Source: Flexithrix dorotheae DSM 6795 (GTDB lineage: Bacteria; Bacteroidota; Bacteroidia; Cytophagales; Flammeovirgaceae). From it: a stretch of DNA of 64,000 bases. A model generated the notes under the pieces. That model did no database searches. It was not told where the DNA came from and saw nothing but the letters and a program-made list of their open reading frames with translations. Made by a program: the position numbers and the translations under genes. The first letter of the stretch is position 1, and every line of letters begins with the position of its first letter. The DNA lies in contig NZ_KB903454.1 of assembly GCF_000379765.1 (NCBI RefSeq), forward strand, positions 486,987 to 550,986, given 5' to 3'. Of the stretch, positions 1 to 8,136 are shown in pieces.

Positions 1-1158
1 TTCCCTACCAAAAATGGAAAGTTTGATGAGTTTCCTGCCAAAGCCACTGGCAATGATCAGTTTACAGAAAAACCAGGAATTAACGACTGGTTTGAAACGG
101 TAAAACTGAATTATGGAGTAGATTACGAGAACGACAAACAAAAACATTTTGAACCCACTCCAGATACCTGGATAAAAATGAGGGATATTCTCATTTACTG
201 GGCAGAGAAAGGTATCGATGGATTTCGTTGCGATATGGCGGAAATGGTTCCGGTAGAATTTTGGCAGTGGGTGATCCCGCAGGTAAAAGAAATTAATTCA
301 GATTTGATATTTATTGCTGAAATCTACAATCCCGAGGAATATGAAAACTATGTAAAAACCGGAAAATTCGATTTTCTTTATGATAAAGTGCAGCTTTACG
401 ATACACTAAAAAGTATTACCAAAGGAATTGGCAGCACCAACGACCTTCCTCCCATTTGGCGAGATTTAAAAGGCATGAATAAGCACATGTTAAGGTTTCT
501 GGAAAATCATGACGAACAAAGAATTGCTTCCAAAGGTTTTGCAGGCTCACCGGTATTTGCCAAACCCGCCATGATTATTTCCGCTACCTGGTATTCCGGA
601 CCCGTGATGATTTATTTTGGGCAGGAAGTTGGCGAGCCAGGCGATGGCGAAGAGGGATTTGGAGGAAATGATGGAAGAACAACCATATTCGATTATTGGG
701 GAGTACCCGAACATCAGCGATGGATGAATGATGGTAAATTTGATGGTGCACTACTCAGCAATGAACAAACTTCCCTGAGGGAGTTTTACAAAGATTTGCT
801 GGTGATGGTCAGGTCTAACTCTGCATTCTCAGAAGGAAGATTATTTGACCTTCATCCATTTAACCAGATTAATTCTGGAAATTATAATGAAAAAATTTAT
901 GCCTTTCTCCGCATTGCCCAAAAGGAAAAAGTATTGATAATCGTCAACTTCGATAAAGCGAAAGGACAGGAAATTAGCCTGGTTATTCCCGAAGATGTAA
1001 TTCCACTTTTAGGAATTAAAGAGGAAAAGAATTACATTTTGGAAAATACACTTGGACATAATTATACGATTAAAGATTTAACAAAAAAAGATTTTATTGA
1101 AGGCATCAATATGCAAATTCCCCGGCACTCAGGCTATATTTTCCAATTGAAGAATTAA
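1..1158 (+). CDS. Alpha-amylase family (GH13) glycosidase, C-terminal part
   Basis: The reading frame is open from base 1, so the gene starts before the window and only its last 385 residues are present. This is the second half of a GH13 (beta/alpha)8 barrel acting on alpha-glucans. The nucleophile Asp sits in GFRCDMAE (residue ~78 of the visible part). The general acid Glu is in FIAEIYN (~107) and the transition-state Asp in FLENHDEQR (~171). A C-terminal beta domain follows. The visible part shows no membrane segment, and localisation cannot be judged without the N-terminus. The GSCFA gene starts 44 bp downstream on the same strand. The exact specificity (alpha-amylase, oligoglucosidase or other) cannot be read from this part. 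Confidence 0.9.
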   Translation, partial: FPTKNGKFDEFPAKATGNDQFTEKPGINDWFETVKLNYGVDYENDKQKHFEPTPDTWIKMRDILIYWAEKGIDGFRCDMAEMVPVEFWQWVIPQVKEINSDLIFIAEIYNPEEYENYVKTGKFDFLYDKVQLYDTLKSITKGIGSTNDLPPIWRDLKGMNKHMLRFLENHDEQRIASKGFAGSPVFAKPAMIISATWYSGPVMIYFGQEVGEPGDGEEGFGGNDGRTTIFDYWGVPEHQRWMNDGKFDGALLSNEQTSLREFYKDLLVMVRSNSAFSEGRLFDLHPFNQINSGNYNEKIYAFLRIAQKEKVLIIVNFDKAKGQEISLVIPEDVIPLLGIKEEKNYILENTLGHNYTIKDLTKKDFIEGINMQIPRHSGYIFQLKN

Positions 1159-1202
1159 CCATTTTCTAATAGATACAATAAATTAAAAACCCACGAATAT
1201 TT

Positions 1203-2174
1203 ATGAGTCAAGTTTTCAGGACACCCATACAGCAGGAAATACTTTACCCAAAAATCAATTTACATGACCCTGTGCTTCTTTTAGGTTCCTGCTTTTCTGA
1301 TAATATTGGCCACAAACTAATTGACCATAAATTTCAGGCTAAATCCAACCCTTTTGGAATTATATTCAATCCGGTTTCCATTTTTAATTTGCTGGAATGT
1401 ACTTTAAAAACTCATGATTTTGCAGAAGAAAAACTGATTAATTCCGGAGAAAAATGGGTACATTACGATTTTCATTCCTCCTTTTGCGGACAGGAAAAAG
1501 AGGCGCTTACTGCGGAAATAAAAACCGCACTCAATCAAACTAATGATTTTGTAAAACATTCCAAATACCTGATTCTCACTTTTGGAACCGCTTATGTGTA
1601 CCGGCTCAAACTTTCAAGAGAAATTGTAGCCAACTGCCATAAAATGCCCTCCTCCCTTTTTGAAAAAGAGTTACTGACTATTGAACAAATAACTTCGGCA
1701 TTTAAAGATATACATCAACTCCTACCTAAAGACATAAAGGTCATTCTAACAGTTAGTCCGGTGCGGCATATTAAAGATGGTTTTACCAATAATTTTATAA
1801 GCAAATCTACCCTGCGCATGGCCTGCCATCAAATTGAATCTGAATTTCCCAATATTCATTATTTCCCTTCCTATGAAATCATGATGGACGATCTGAGAGA
1901 TTACAGGTTTTACAACAGCGATATGCTTCATCCTTCTGATGTGGCGATTGAGTACATCTGGCAACAGTTTTCCAATGCATTTTTTAATGAAGAGACCAAA
2001 GCTTTTATCCTACGATGGGAAAAATTAAGCAAGGCTATAAACCACAGGCCATTTCAAAAGGAATCAAATGAATACCAGCAGTTTTTAAGAAAAACTATTG
2101 CCAAACTGGAAGGAATTAATGAAGTAGATGTCAGTAAGGAAATCGGGCTGTTGAGGGAAATGGTTATTGACTGA
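1203..2174 (+). CDS. GSCFA domain-containing protein
   Basis: A 323-residue protein whose N-terminal motif LLGSCFSDNIG (residues ~26-36) is the signature that names the GSCFA family. The family is related to SGNH/GDSL-type esterases, and the GSCF Ser would be the nucleophile. A matching late motif, DMLHPSD (residues ~240-246), supplies the Asp and His expected near the C-terminus of such a hydrolase. No signal peptide is seen. The substrate is unknown. The gene lies between the GH13 gene and the ebo cluster on the same strand. Its 221-bp gap to eboA holds a dispersed repeat, so co-transcription with ebo is uncertain. Confidence 0.85.
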   Translation: MSQVFRTPIQQEILYPKINLHDPVLLLGSCFSDNIGHKLIDHKFQAKSNPFGIIFNPVSIFNLLECTLKTHDFAEEKLINSGEKWVHYDFHSSFCGQEKEALTAEIKTALNQTNDFVKHSKYLILTFGTAYVYRLKLSREIVANCHKMPSSLFEKELLTIEQITSAFKDIHQLLPKDIKVILTVSPVRHIKDGFTNNFISKSTLRMACHQIESEFPNIHYFPSYEIMMDDLRDYRFYNSDMLHPSDVAIEYIWQQFSNAFFNEETKAFILRWEKLSKAINHRPFQKESNEYQQFLRKTIAKLEGINEVDVSKEIGLLREMVID

Positions 2175-2231
2175 CATTTCGCTGAAGGTCCCTATTCAAC
2201 CAGAAAGTTACAAACTTTCATTAATAGTTAA

Positions 2232-2266
2232 GGCTAAAGAAGTCGCTTCGCTTTTACTTAAGCCAA
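2232..2266. repeat. Dispersed intergenic repeat, copy 1
   Basis: AT-rich block with the core TCGCTTCGCTTTTACTTAAG. A close relative (TCGCTTTGCTTTTTACTTAAG) lies at about 27,563-27,594, again just downstream of a gene. Weaker similarity extends roughly 35 bp to the left in both copies (GAAAGTT, AAAC, TCATT). Function unknown. Confidence 0.4.
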
Positions 2267-2395
2267 AGAAAATTCCTCTTTTTAAGCAAGCATTTTTCAC
2301 CCTCTGGCGAGATATTGATAAAAGTCATAATACCTTTTTTGTTTGATTTCCCATATTTTAATACCTTCATCCTTATTAAACAAAGATCTTATATA

Positions 2396-3364
2396 ATGGA
2401 AAACGTCACTTTTCAAGCCGACCTTAAACAGGCAAAAACGTTTCTACTAAACATAATAACTGCTGCATCAGAAGAAAAACATTTAAACTGGCTCAGTGGA
2501 CAAATTCAGAAGCTGGAAGAAAATTACAATGAACGATCACTTTTTCTGGCTTTTAGTGCTGCCTCCAGATTCTTCGAGAAACAACCAGTTTCTCTGGAAG
2601 AATCCGGCATTGCTGAAGCAGATAAACTCAGGTCAGGGTTTAGACCTGCTTCCTGGAATCTGTTGGAAGTGGTTCGGGTTTATATTTCCCTTTTCATTCC
2701 CTATGAAGACGAAAAAGTTTACATCAGCACACTTGATAAATTATTTGAAACCGGAGATGTAGCGGAAATCACTGCACTTTATAAAGCTATTCCACTTTGG
2801 CCAAGGCCTGAAGCTCATACTAAAAGAGCTGCTGAAGGAGTAAGAACAAACATGACTGTAGTCCTGGACGCTATCGCCATTGAAAATCCATACCCGGCCG
2901 AATATTTGGATGAAATTGCCTGGAATCAATTGCTTCTCAAATCTATATTTACGGAACGACCAATTTTTAAAATTACAGGAGCAGACAAGCGAGCCAATCA
3001 AAAACTTGCGGATACTTTATTTGATTTTGCGCACGAAAGGTGGGCAGCTGGAAGATATGTCATTCCCGAGCTGTGGCGATTTACCGGAAAATTCCTAAGT
3101 ACGGCCAGGTTTACTGATCTTGAAAGGCTTTTGAAGGAAGGCAATGAACTGGAGCAGGAAGCGGCTATTTTGGTTTGCGAGGACAGTAATTTACCAGAAG
3201 CCACCGAATTAAAAGCCAGATATCCAGAAATTGACAAAAGGGTAAAAACCAAAAATCTGGATTGGAATCAGTTGGGTAAAAATTACCTGAAAACATTAGG
3301 GCAACTTCCTTCCGGTTATCAGCAGGCTGGCAGTGGGGTTTCTACAAAACATACTAATCTCTAA
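2396..3364 (+). CDS. eboA: EboA family protein
   Basis: First gene of a complete ebo cluster. The 322-residue protein is mostly alpha-helical, has no membrane segment and lacks recognisable catalytic motifs, as is usual for EboA, whose molecular role is unknown. I chose the ATG at 2396 (MENVTFQADL). An upstream in-frame ATG at 2315 would add an unusual hydrophobic stretch that does not resemble the family. Features seen include FLAFSAASRFFEK near residue 50 and a repeated-helix organisation. Identification rests largely on position, directly before eboB, C, D, E and F in canonical order, together with length and composition. Confidence 0.8.
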   Translation: MENVTFQADLKQAKTFLLNIITAASEEKHLNWLSGQIQKLEENYNERSLFLAFSAASRFFEKQPVSLEESGIAEADKLRSGFRPASWNLLEVVRVYISLFIPYEDEKVYISTLDKLFETGDVAEITALYKAIPLWPRPEAHTKRAAEGVRTNMTVVLDAIAIENPYPAEYLDEIAWNQLLLKSIFTERPIFKITGADKRANQKLADTLFDFAHERWAAGRYVIPELWRFTGKFLSTARFTDLERLLKEGNELEQEAAILVCEDSNLPEATELKARYPEIDKRVKTKNLDWNQLGKNYLKTLGQLPSGYQQAGSGVSTKHTNL

Positions 3365-3422
3365 AAAATAAATTGGTAACTTTGAGCAATAACGCACAAC
3401 CAACTAAAAATTCTAGTAAATT

Positions 3423-4346
3423 ATGATGGAGCATATAAAAGGCATGAAGTTCTTCGATTCTCATATTCATATGAGTTCAAGAACCACTGACGATTACGAA
3501 AGAATGGCACAAGCCGGAATCGTAGCGATCATTGAACCGGCTTTCTGGATGGGACAACCCCGAACAGAAGTGGGTACATTCAAAGATTATTTCAGCAGCC
3601 TGATTGGTTGGGAAAGATTCAGAGCCAGCCAGTTTGGGATTAAACACTATTGCACTATTGGTTTGAATTCCAAGGAAGCCAATAATGAGGCCCTTGCCGA
3701 GCAGGTTATGGAAATTTTACCCATGTTTGTAGCGAAAGAAGGTGTAGTGGGTGTAGGTGAAATTGGTTATGATGACCAGACGCCTGCTGAAGACAAATAC
3801 TTCAGGGCACAATTGGAACTTGCAAAAGAAATGAATCTGCCGGTTCAGGTACATACGCCACACAGAGATAAAAAACAGGGTACCATAAAAAGTATGGAAG
3901 TAATTCTGGAGCATGGTATTGATCCTGGAATGGTAGTGATTGACCATAATAATGAGGAAACGGTGAAAGATGTATTGGACAGAGGCTTTTGGGCAGCTTT
4001 TACCATTTACCCCAACACAAAAATGGGCAATGAAAGGATGGCTGCAGTGGTACAGCAGTACGGTCCTGAAAGAATTATTGTGGATAGTTCTGCAGATTGG
4101 GGTGTGAGTGATCCGCTTTCTGTTCCCAAAACCGCTGCCTTAATGTTGGACAAAGGCATTCCAAAAGACCATGTGGAAAAAACCTGCTATTACAATCCTT
4201 TGGAAGCTTATGCCCAAAGTGGTCAACTAAAAGAAAGCGACTGGCTGGAAAGGGCTCCGATTGACCAAAGGGAAATGTTCTCAGATAATACTGTATTGAG
4301 AGGGCAAACTCCAAAAATAGAGAACGAATCCAATATTATTCGCTAG
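3423..4346 (+). CDS. eboB: EboB, TatD-like metal-dependent hydrolase
   Basis: A 307-residue TIM-barrel hydrolase of the TatD branch of the amidohydrolase superfamily. Likely metal ligands are visible: DSHIHMSS near the N-terminus, GEIGYDD (~117), VHTPH (~141), IDHNN (~175) and DSSADWG (~222). The natural substrate of EboB is unknown. The gene lies 58 bp after eboA and 106 bp before eboC on the same strand. It may start at either of two adjacent ATGs (3423 or 3426). A plain housekeeping TatD nuclease is possible in isolation, but the eboA/C/D/E/F context argues for EboB. Confidence 0.88.
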   Translation: MMEHIKGMKFFDSHIHMSSRTTDDYERMAQAGIVAIIEPAFWMGQPRTEVGTFKDYFSSLIGWERFRASQFGIKHYCTIGLNSKEANNEALAEQVMEILPMFVAKEGVVGVGEIGYDDQTPAEDKYFRAQLELAKEMNLPVQVHTPHRDKKQGTIKSMEVILEHGIDPGMVVIDHNNEETVKDVLDRGFWAAFTIYPNTKMGNERMAAVVQQYGPERIIVDSSADWGVSDPLSVPKTAALMLDKGIPKDHVEKTCYYNPLEAYAQSGQLKESDWLERAPIDQREMFSDNTVLRGQTPKIENESNIIR

Positions 4347-4452
4347 GCAAACATATTGTTTGATCTAAATTTTAAATAGAAATAAGTACAAATTTAAACT
4401 CTGGAGTGAAAACAAAAGCTTTAGCACCAGATTATAAATTATTAAACCTTAG

Positions 4453-5346
4453 ATGAAAATAATAGCTTATTTAAAGCTAACTCGTCCGGCTAATATTGTC
4501 ACTGCTTTAGCAGACATATTAGCCGGATTTTCTGTTAGTATTGCTTTACAAAACAAACCCTCATTTGAAAGCCTGGCAGACCCCAACCTGGGCTGGCTGC
4601 TTCTATCCACTATTGGACTTTATGGAGGCGGAGTAGTTTTTAATGATGTATTCGATGCAGCATTAGATAAAATTGAAAGACCGGAAAGACCAATTCCCAG
4701 TGGTGTTGTGAGCAGGGGAAATGCAGCTATTTTGGGTGGAAGTTTATTATTTCTTGGAATTTTGGCCGCTTATCAGGTAAATGAATTGAGTTTAATTTTA
4801 GCTGTTTTAGTAGCCATTGCTGCCCTGGTGTATGATGCCTGGGGAAAACACCAGCATTATTTTGGACCAATAAATATGGGACTTTGCAGGGGAGGAAATT
4901 TATTATTGGGCATTAGTGTATTTCCATTGGCATTTCACGAATTCTGGTATTTGGCCTTTATTCCAATCGTATACATTTCAGCCATTACCATGATTAGCCG
5001 AGGAGAGGTTCATGGGAAAAATTTAAAAGCGCTTAAAGGTGGTGTAGCCTTGTATCTCATTGTCATATCGGCCATTTTGGCTTTAAGTTTCACTCCATTT
5101 TTTGATGCCATTCTCTGTATCCCTTTTCTGGCTTTATTCGCCTTTTTAATTTTTCCACCATTGTTTAAAGCCATTAAACTTCAGGAACCACCTTTAATTG
5201 GGAAAGCTGTAAAAGCCGGGGTATTATCCTTAATTGTAATGGATGCTTCAATTTCTGCAGGATTTTCCGGATGGGAAACTGGAATTCTTATTTTAATACT
5301 TTTACCCATTTCCATTGTAATTGCCAAGGCATTTGCAGTGACTTAA
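4453..5346 (+). CDS. eboC: EboC, UbiA-like prenyltransferase
   Basis: A 297-residue integral membrane protein with about eight to nine hydrophobic helices, belonging to the UbiA superfamily that attaches isoprenoid chains to small acceptors. The first Asp-rich motif is present (NDVFDAALDKIERPERPIPS, ~64-83). It is followed by YDAWGKHQ (~125), where the second Asp-rich motif is expected in weaker form. In an ebo cluster this protein would act at the inner membrane on the product of, or carrier for, the EboD-derived metabolite, which is inference. Its closest housekeeping look-alike would be 4-hydroxybenzoate or menaquinone prenyltransferase, but the flanking genes favour EboC. Confidence 0.9.
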   Translation: MKIIAYLKLTRPANIVTALADILAGFSVSIALQNKPSFESLADPNLGWLLLSTIGLYGGGVVFNDVFDAALDKIERPERPIPSGVVSRGNAAILGGSLLFLGILAAYQVNELSLILAVLVAIAALVYDAWGKHQHYFGPINMGLCRGGNLLLGISVFPLAFHEFWYLAFIPIVYISAITMISRGEVHGKNLKALKGGVALYLIVISAILALSFTPFFDAILCIPFLALFAFLIFPPLFKAIKLQEPPLIGKAVKAGVLSLIVMDASISAGFSGWETGILILILLPISIVIAKAFAVT

Positions 5347-5515
5347 ACCTCAATAAACCCACTTCATCAACTTAATTAACAAAATGGATTTAATAAATCA
5401 TTTTTTCTGTTTTAATTTTAGGGTTGTGTTTTGGGAAATAATTTCCTGGGAATATCAATTTACTGCTACAGAAAGGGTTCTTTTTTAAAAGTACCCGCTA
5501 TGAATCGATAAGTAT

Positions 5516-6688
5516 ATGAAGGTTATAAACCAGGCATTTTCAGTGCCTTTTCAATATCAGGTTTTTTTTACAAATTACCTTTTTCAGGGTGATAATCCCC
5601 TGCTTAAAAATTTACTTTTAAAATTTAGTGAAGTAAAATCCATCAGGGCTTATGTAGTGATTGATGATGGCGTCATACTACACCATCCGGATCTGGTTGA
5701 GCAAATTCGCAATTATTTTAAGCCACTTAGCCACAAGGTCAGTTTATGCGATGAAGTGCTAAAAGTACCAGGTGGAGAATTGGCCAAAAATGACAATAAG
5801 TACCTGCAAAAGATTTTAGAAGCCACCAGCAAATTTGGCATTGACCGACATTCATTAATCATTGGAATTGGTGGAGGAGCCGTGCTGGATATGGTAGGGT
5901 TTGCTGCAGCTATTTCCCACAGAGGTATTAAACACATCAGAATTCCCACAACTGTATTATCACAAAATGATTCCGGAGTTGGAGTAAAAAATGGAGTAAA
6001 TGCCTTTAATAAGAAAAACTACCTGGGCTCATTTGCCCCTCCGGCTGCAGTAATTAATGATTTTCAGTTTCTCACTACTTTGAATGAAAGGGATTGGCGA
6101 TCAGGTATTTCCGAAGCGATAAAAGTCGCCCTCATCAAAGACAAAACATTTTTTGACGCCATAGCAAAAGATGCCAAGGCTTTGGCAAGAAGAGAAATGA
6201 AACCTATGGAAGAATTGATTTACCGTTGTGCCCAAATGCACCTGGACCATATAGCAGGCGGTGATCCATTTGAAATGGGCTCTTCCAGGCCCCTGGATTT
6301 TGGCCACTGGTCGGCACATAAACTGGAGCAACTGACCAATTTTGAAGTAAGGCATGGGGAAGCGGTAGCCATAGGTATCGCCCTTGATGTGACCTATTCG
6401 TATTTGCAGAACAGAATTAATAAGTCGGATTGGGAACAAGTGATTCAATTGATCAAAGATTTAGGTTTTGAACTTTATCATCCGGGCCTTTCTCAAAAAG
6501 ATGAACAAGGGAACCTTCAGGTTTTAAATGGTCTGAATGAATTCAGAGAACATTTGGGTGGTGAATTAACCATCATGCTTTTAGAAGAACTGGGTAAAGG
6601 AATTGAAGTACACGAAATGGATAATGACCTGATTATACAATCTATTACCTTACTCGAAAAATTTCAGGAAGTGGATATTGAAAAATGA
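5516..6688 (+). CDS. eboD: EboD, 3-dehydroquinate synthase-like sugar phosphate cyclase
   Basis: A 390-residue member of the sugar phosphate cyclase superfamily (dehydroquinate synthase and 2-epi-5-epi-valiolone synthase relatives). It has the NAD-binding GIGGGAVLDMVGF segment (~117-129) and PTTVLSQNDSGVGVKNG (~144-160). Probable metal ligands are Glu200 (SEAIKVALIKD), His264 (DFGHWSAH) and His280 (RHGEAVAIG). The active-site stretch differs from housekeeping AroB, which normally reads LNLGHTFGHAIE, so a cyclitol-forming role is more likely than shikimate synthesis. It sits 169 bp after eboC, and a terminator-like hairpin follows the gene. The exact substrate and product are not readable from sequence. 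Confidence 0.88.
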   Translation: MKVINQAFSVPFQYQVFFTNYLFQGDNPLLKNLLLKFSEVKSIRAYVVIDDGVILHHPDLVEQIRNYFKPLSHKVSLCDEVLKVPGGELAKNDNKYLQKILEATSKFGIDRHSLIIGIGGGAVLDMVGFAAAISHRGIKHIRIPTTVLSQNDSGVGVKNGVNAFNKKNYLGSFAPPAAVINDFQFLTTLNERDWRSGISEAIKVALIKDKTFFDAIAKDAKALARREMKPMEELIYRCAQMHLDHIAGGDPFEMGSSRPLDFGHWSAHKLEQLTNFEVRHGEAVAIGIALDVTYSYLQNRINKSDWEQVIQLIKDLGFELYHPGLSQKDEQGNLQVLNGLNEFREHLGGELTIMLLEELGKGIEVHEMDNDLIIQSITLLEKFQEVDIEK

Positions 6689-6728
6689 AAAACATTCTCC
6701 GATAAGCTTCTGAATTAATTTAATACTG

Positions 6729-6758
6729 AACCCTGATTTATTCAGGGTTTTGTTTTTT
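6729..6758 (+). terminator. Terminator-like hairpin between eboD and eboE
   Basis: Arms AACCCTGA (6729-6736) and TCAGGGTT (6742-6749) pair perfectly around a 5-nt loop and run into TTTTGTTTTTT. It lies 41 bp after the eboD stop and 141 bp before eboE, so it may end or attenuate an eboABCD transcript. Confidence 0.7.
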
Positions 6759-6898
6759 CTTTGGAAAGGGATTATTTGCTTTAAGAAAAGGAATTCCCTT
6801 AGTAGATATTTTAAAATTCTCCTCCTTGTTTAGCTAAGCCTAACAAGAAGGACGGATCACCTGAAAATTATTTCATCTGAATTTGATTTTTTGAATAC

Positions 6899-8125
6899 AT
6901 GAAATTAACTAACAATTATTATCTCACCTATTGTACCAATATCCATGCTGGAGAAAGCTGGAAAGAGGTAAAGGAAAGTTTGGAAAACTTCCTCCCAAAA
7001 ATCAAGGAAAAGTCCTCTCCTAATCAGCCTCTTGGAGTTGGTTTAAGACTTTCAGGCAAAGCCAGTGAAGAAATTTTAACTGATAACCATTTGGCTGAGT
7101 TTAAAGCATGGCTTTCAGCTAATGATTATTACGTTTTCACACTTAATGGCTTTCCCTATGGAGGATTTCACAACACCCGGGTAAAAGATGATGTCCATAA
7201 ACCTGACTGGACTACAACAGACAGGTTGGATTATACCAAAAGGTTATTCGATGTACTTTCTGTACTTCTCCCAGAAAATCAACCAGACGGGGGAATTTCC
7301 ACCTCACCGGCATCCTATAAATACTGGTACAAAACAGAGGAAGAATTGAATGAGGCTTTTAAGCAATCCGTCATTCAATATGCAGAAGTCGCCATTTATC
7401 TGGCAGAAATTAAGGCCTTAAAAAATCAAAATCTACATCTGGATATTGAACCTGAACCTGATGGACTGATAGAAAATACGCAGGAAACCATTGATTTTTA
7501 TAAAAACTGGTTGATTCCCGTTGGCAGTGCACATTTGGTTAAAACCATAGGAATTTCTCCAGAGGAAGCCAAGCGGGTTATTATGGAACACATACAAATT
7601 TGCTATGATGTTTGCCATTTTGCAGTGGAATATGAAGAACCTCAATCGGTTTTTGAAGCATTTGAAAAAGAAGGCATAAAAATCGGCAAAATACAAATCA
7701 GTGCTGCGCTCAAGGCGCATTTGCCCAAAGATCAGCCGGAAAGGAAACTGGTAGAAGGAGCCTTTCTGCCATTTGTGGAATCTACCTATCTGCATCAGGT
7801 AATTGCCAAAAAGGAAGATGGCAAGCTAATTAATTACAATGATTTGCCTGCAGCCCTCGAAAACTTTTACCAACCTGACATCACAGAATGGAGAACCCAT
7901 TTTCACGTACCCATCTTTCTAAAAGAATATGGGAAACTGTATTCTACTCAGGATGAAATTGAAAAGGTATTGGCGTACATCCAAACAAATCATATAACCA
8001 ATCATCTGGAGGTAGAAACCTATACATGGGAGGTTTTACCCAAAGACATACAGATTAATCTGGCAGATTCCATTTCACGGGAATTGAATTGGGTGAAAGA
8101 TACATTTAATCAAAAACTGAAATAA
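6899..8125 (+). CDS. eboE: Metabolite traffic protein EboE
   Basis: A 408-residue protein of the EboE type, a TIM-barrel fold related to xylose isomerase-like sugar-phosphate enzymes. Visible segments include LGVGLRLSG (~43-51), VFTLNGFPYGGFH (~79-91), LHLDIEPEPDG (~179-189) and CYDVCHFAVEYEEP (~237-250), with acidic and histidine residues at barrel-strand ends suited to metal binding. No signal peptide. It is tightly coupled to eboF (11 bp between stop and start) but separated from eboD by 210 bp carrying a terminator. The reaction catalysed is unknown. The cluster is needed for periplasmic delivery of scytonemin precursors in cyanobacteria, which is known for relatives and not shown here. 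Confidence 0.88.
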   Translation: MKLTNNYYLTYCTNIHAGESWKEVKESLENFLPKIKEKSSPNQPLGVGLRLSGKASEEILTDNHLAEFKAWLSANDYYVFTLNGFPYGGFHNTRVKDDVHKPDWTTTDRLDYTKRLFDVLSVLLPENQPDGGISTSPASYKYWYKTEEELNEAFKQSVIQYAEVAIYLAEIKALKNQNLHLDIEPEPDGLIENTQETIDFYKNWLIPVGSAHLVKTIGISPEEAKRVIMEHIQICYDVCHFAVEYEEPQSVFEAFEKEGIKIGKIQISAALKAHLPKDQPERKLVEGAFLPFVESTYLHQVIAKKEDGKLINYNDLPAALENFYQPDITEWRTHFHVPIFLKEYGKLYSTQDEIEKVLAYIQTNHITNHLEVETYTWEVLPKDIQINLADSISRELNWVKDTFNQKLK

Positions 8126-8136
8126 AACTTCACTTC

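Noticed and set aside
2338..2370. A TTTG...TACCTTCA promoter for eboA
   Set aside because: Spacing (16 nt) and the -7 box fit the Bacteroidota consensus poorly, so it is not listed as a feature.
5516..6688. Housekeeping aroB (3-dehydroquinate synthase)
   Set aside because: The active-site block differs from AroB (DFGHWSAH rather than LNLGHTFGHAIE), and the gene is embedded in the ebo order.
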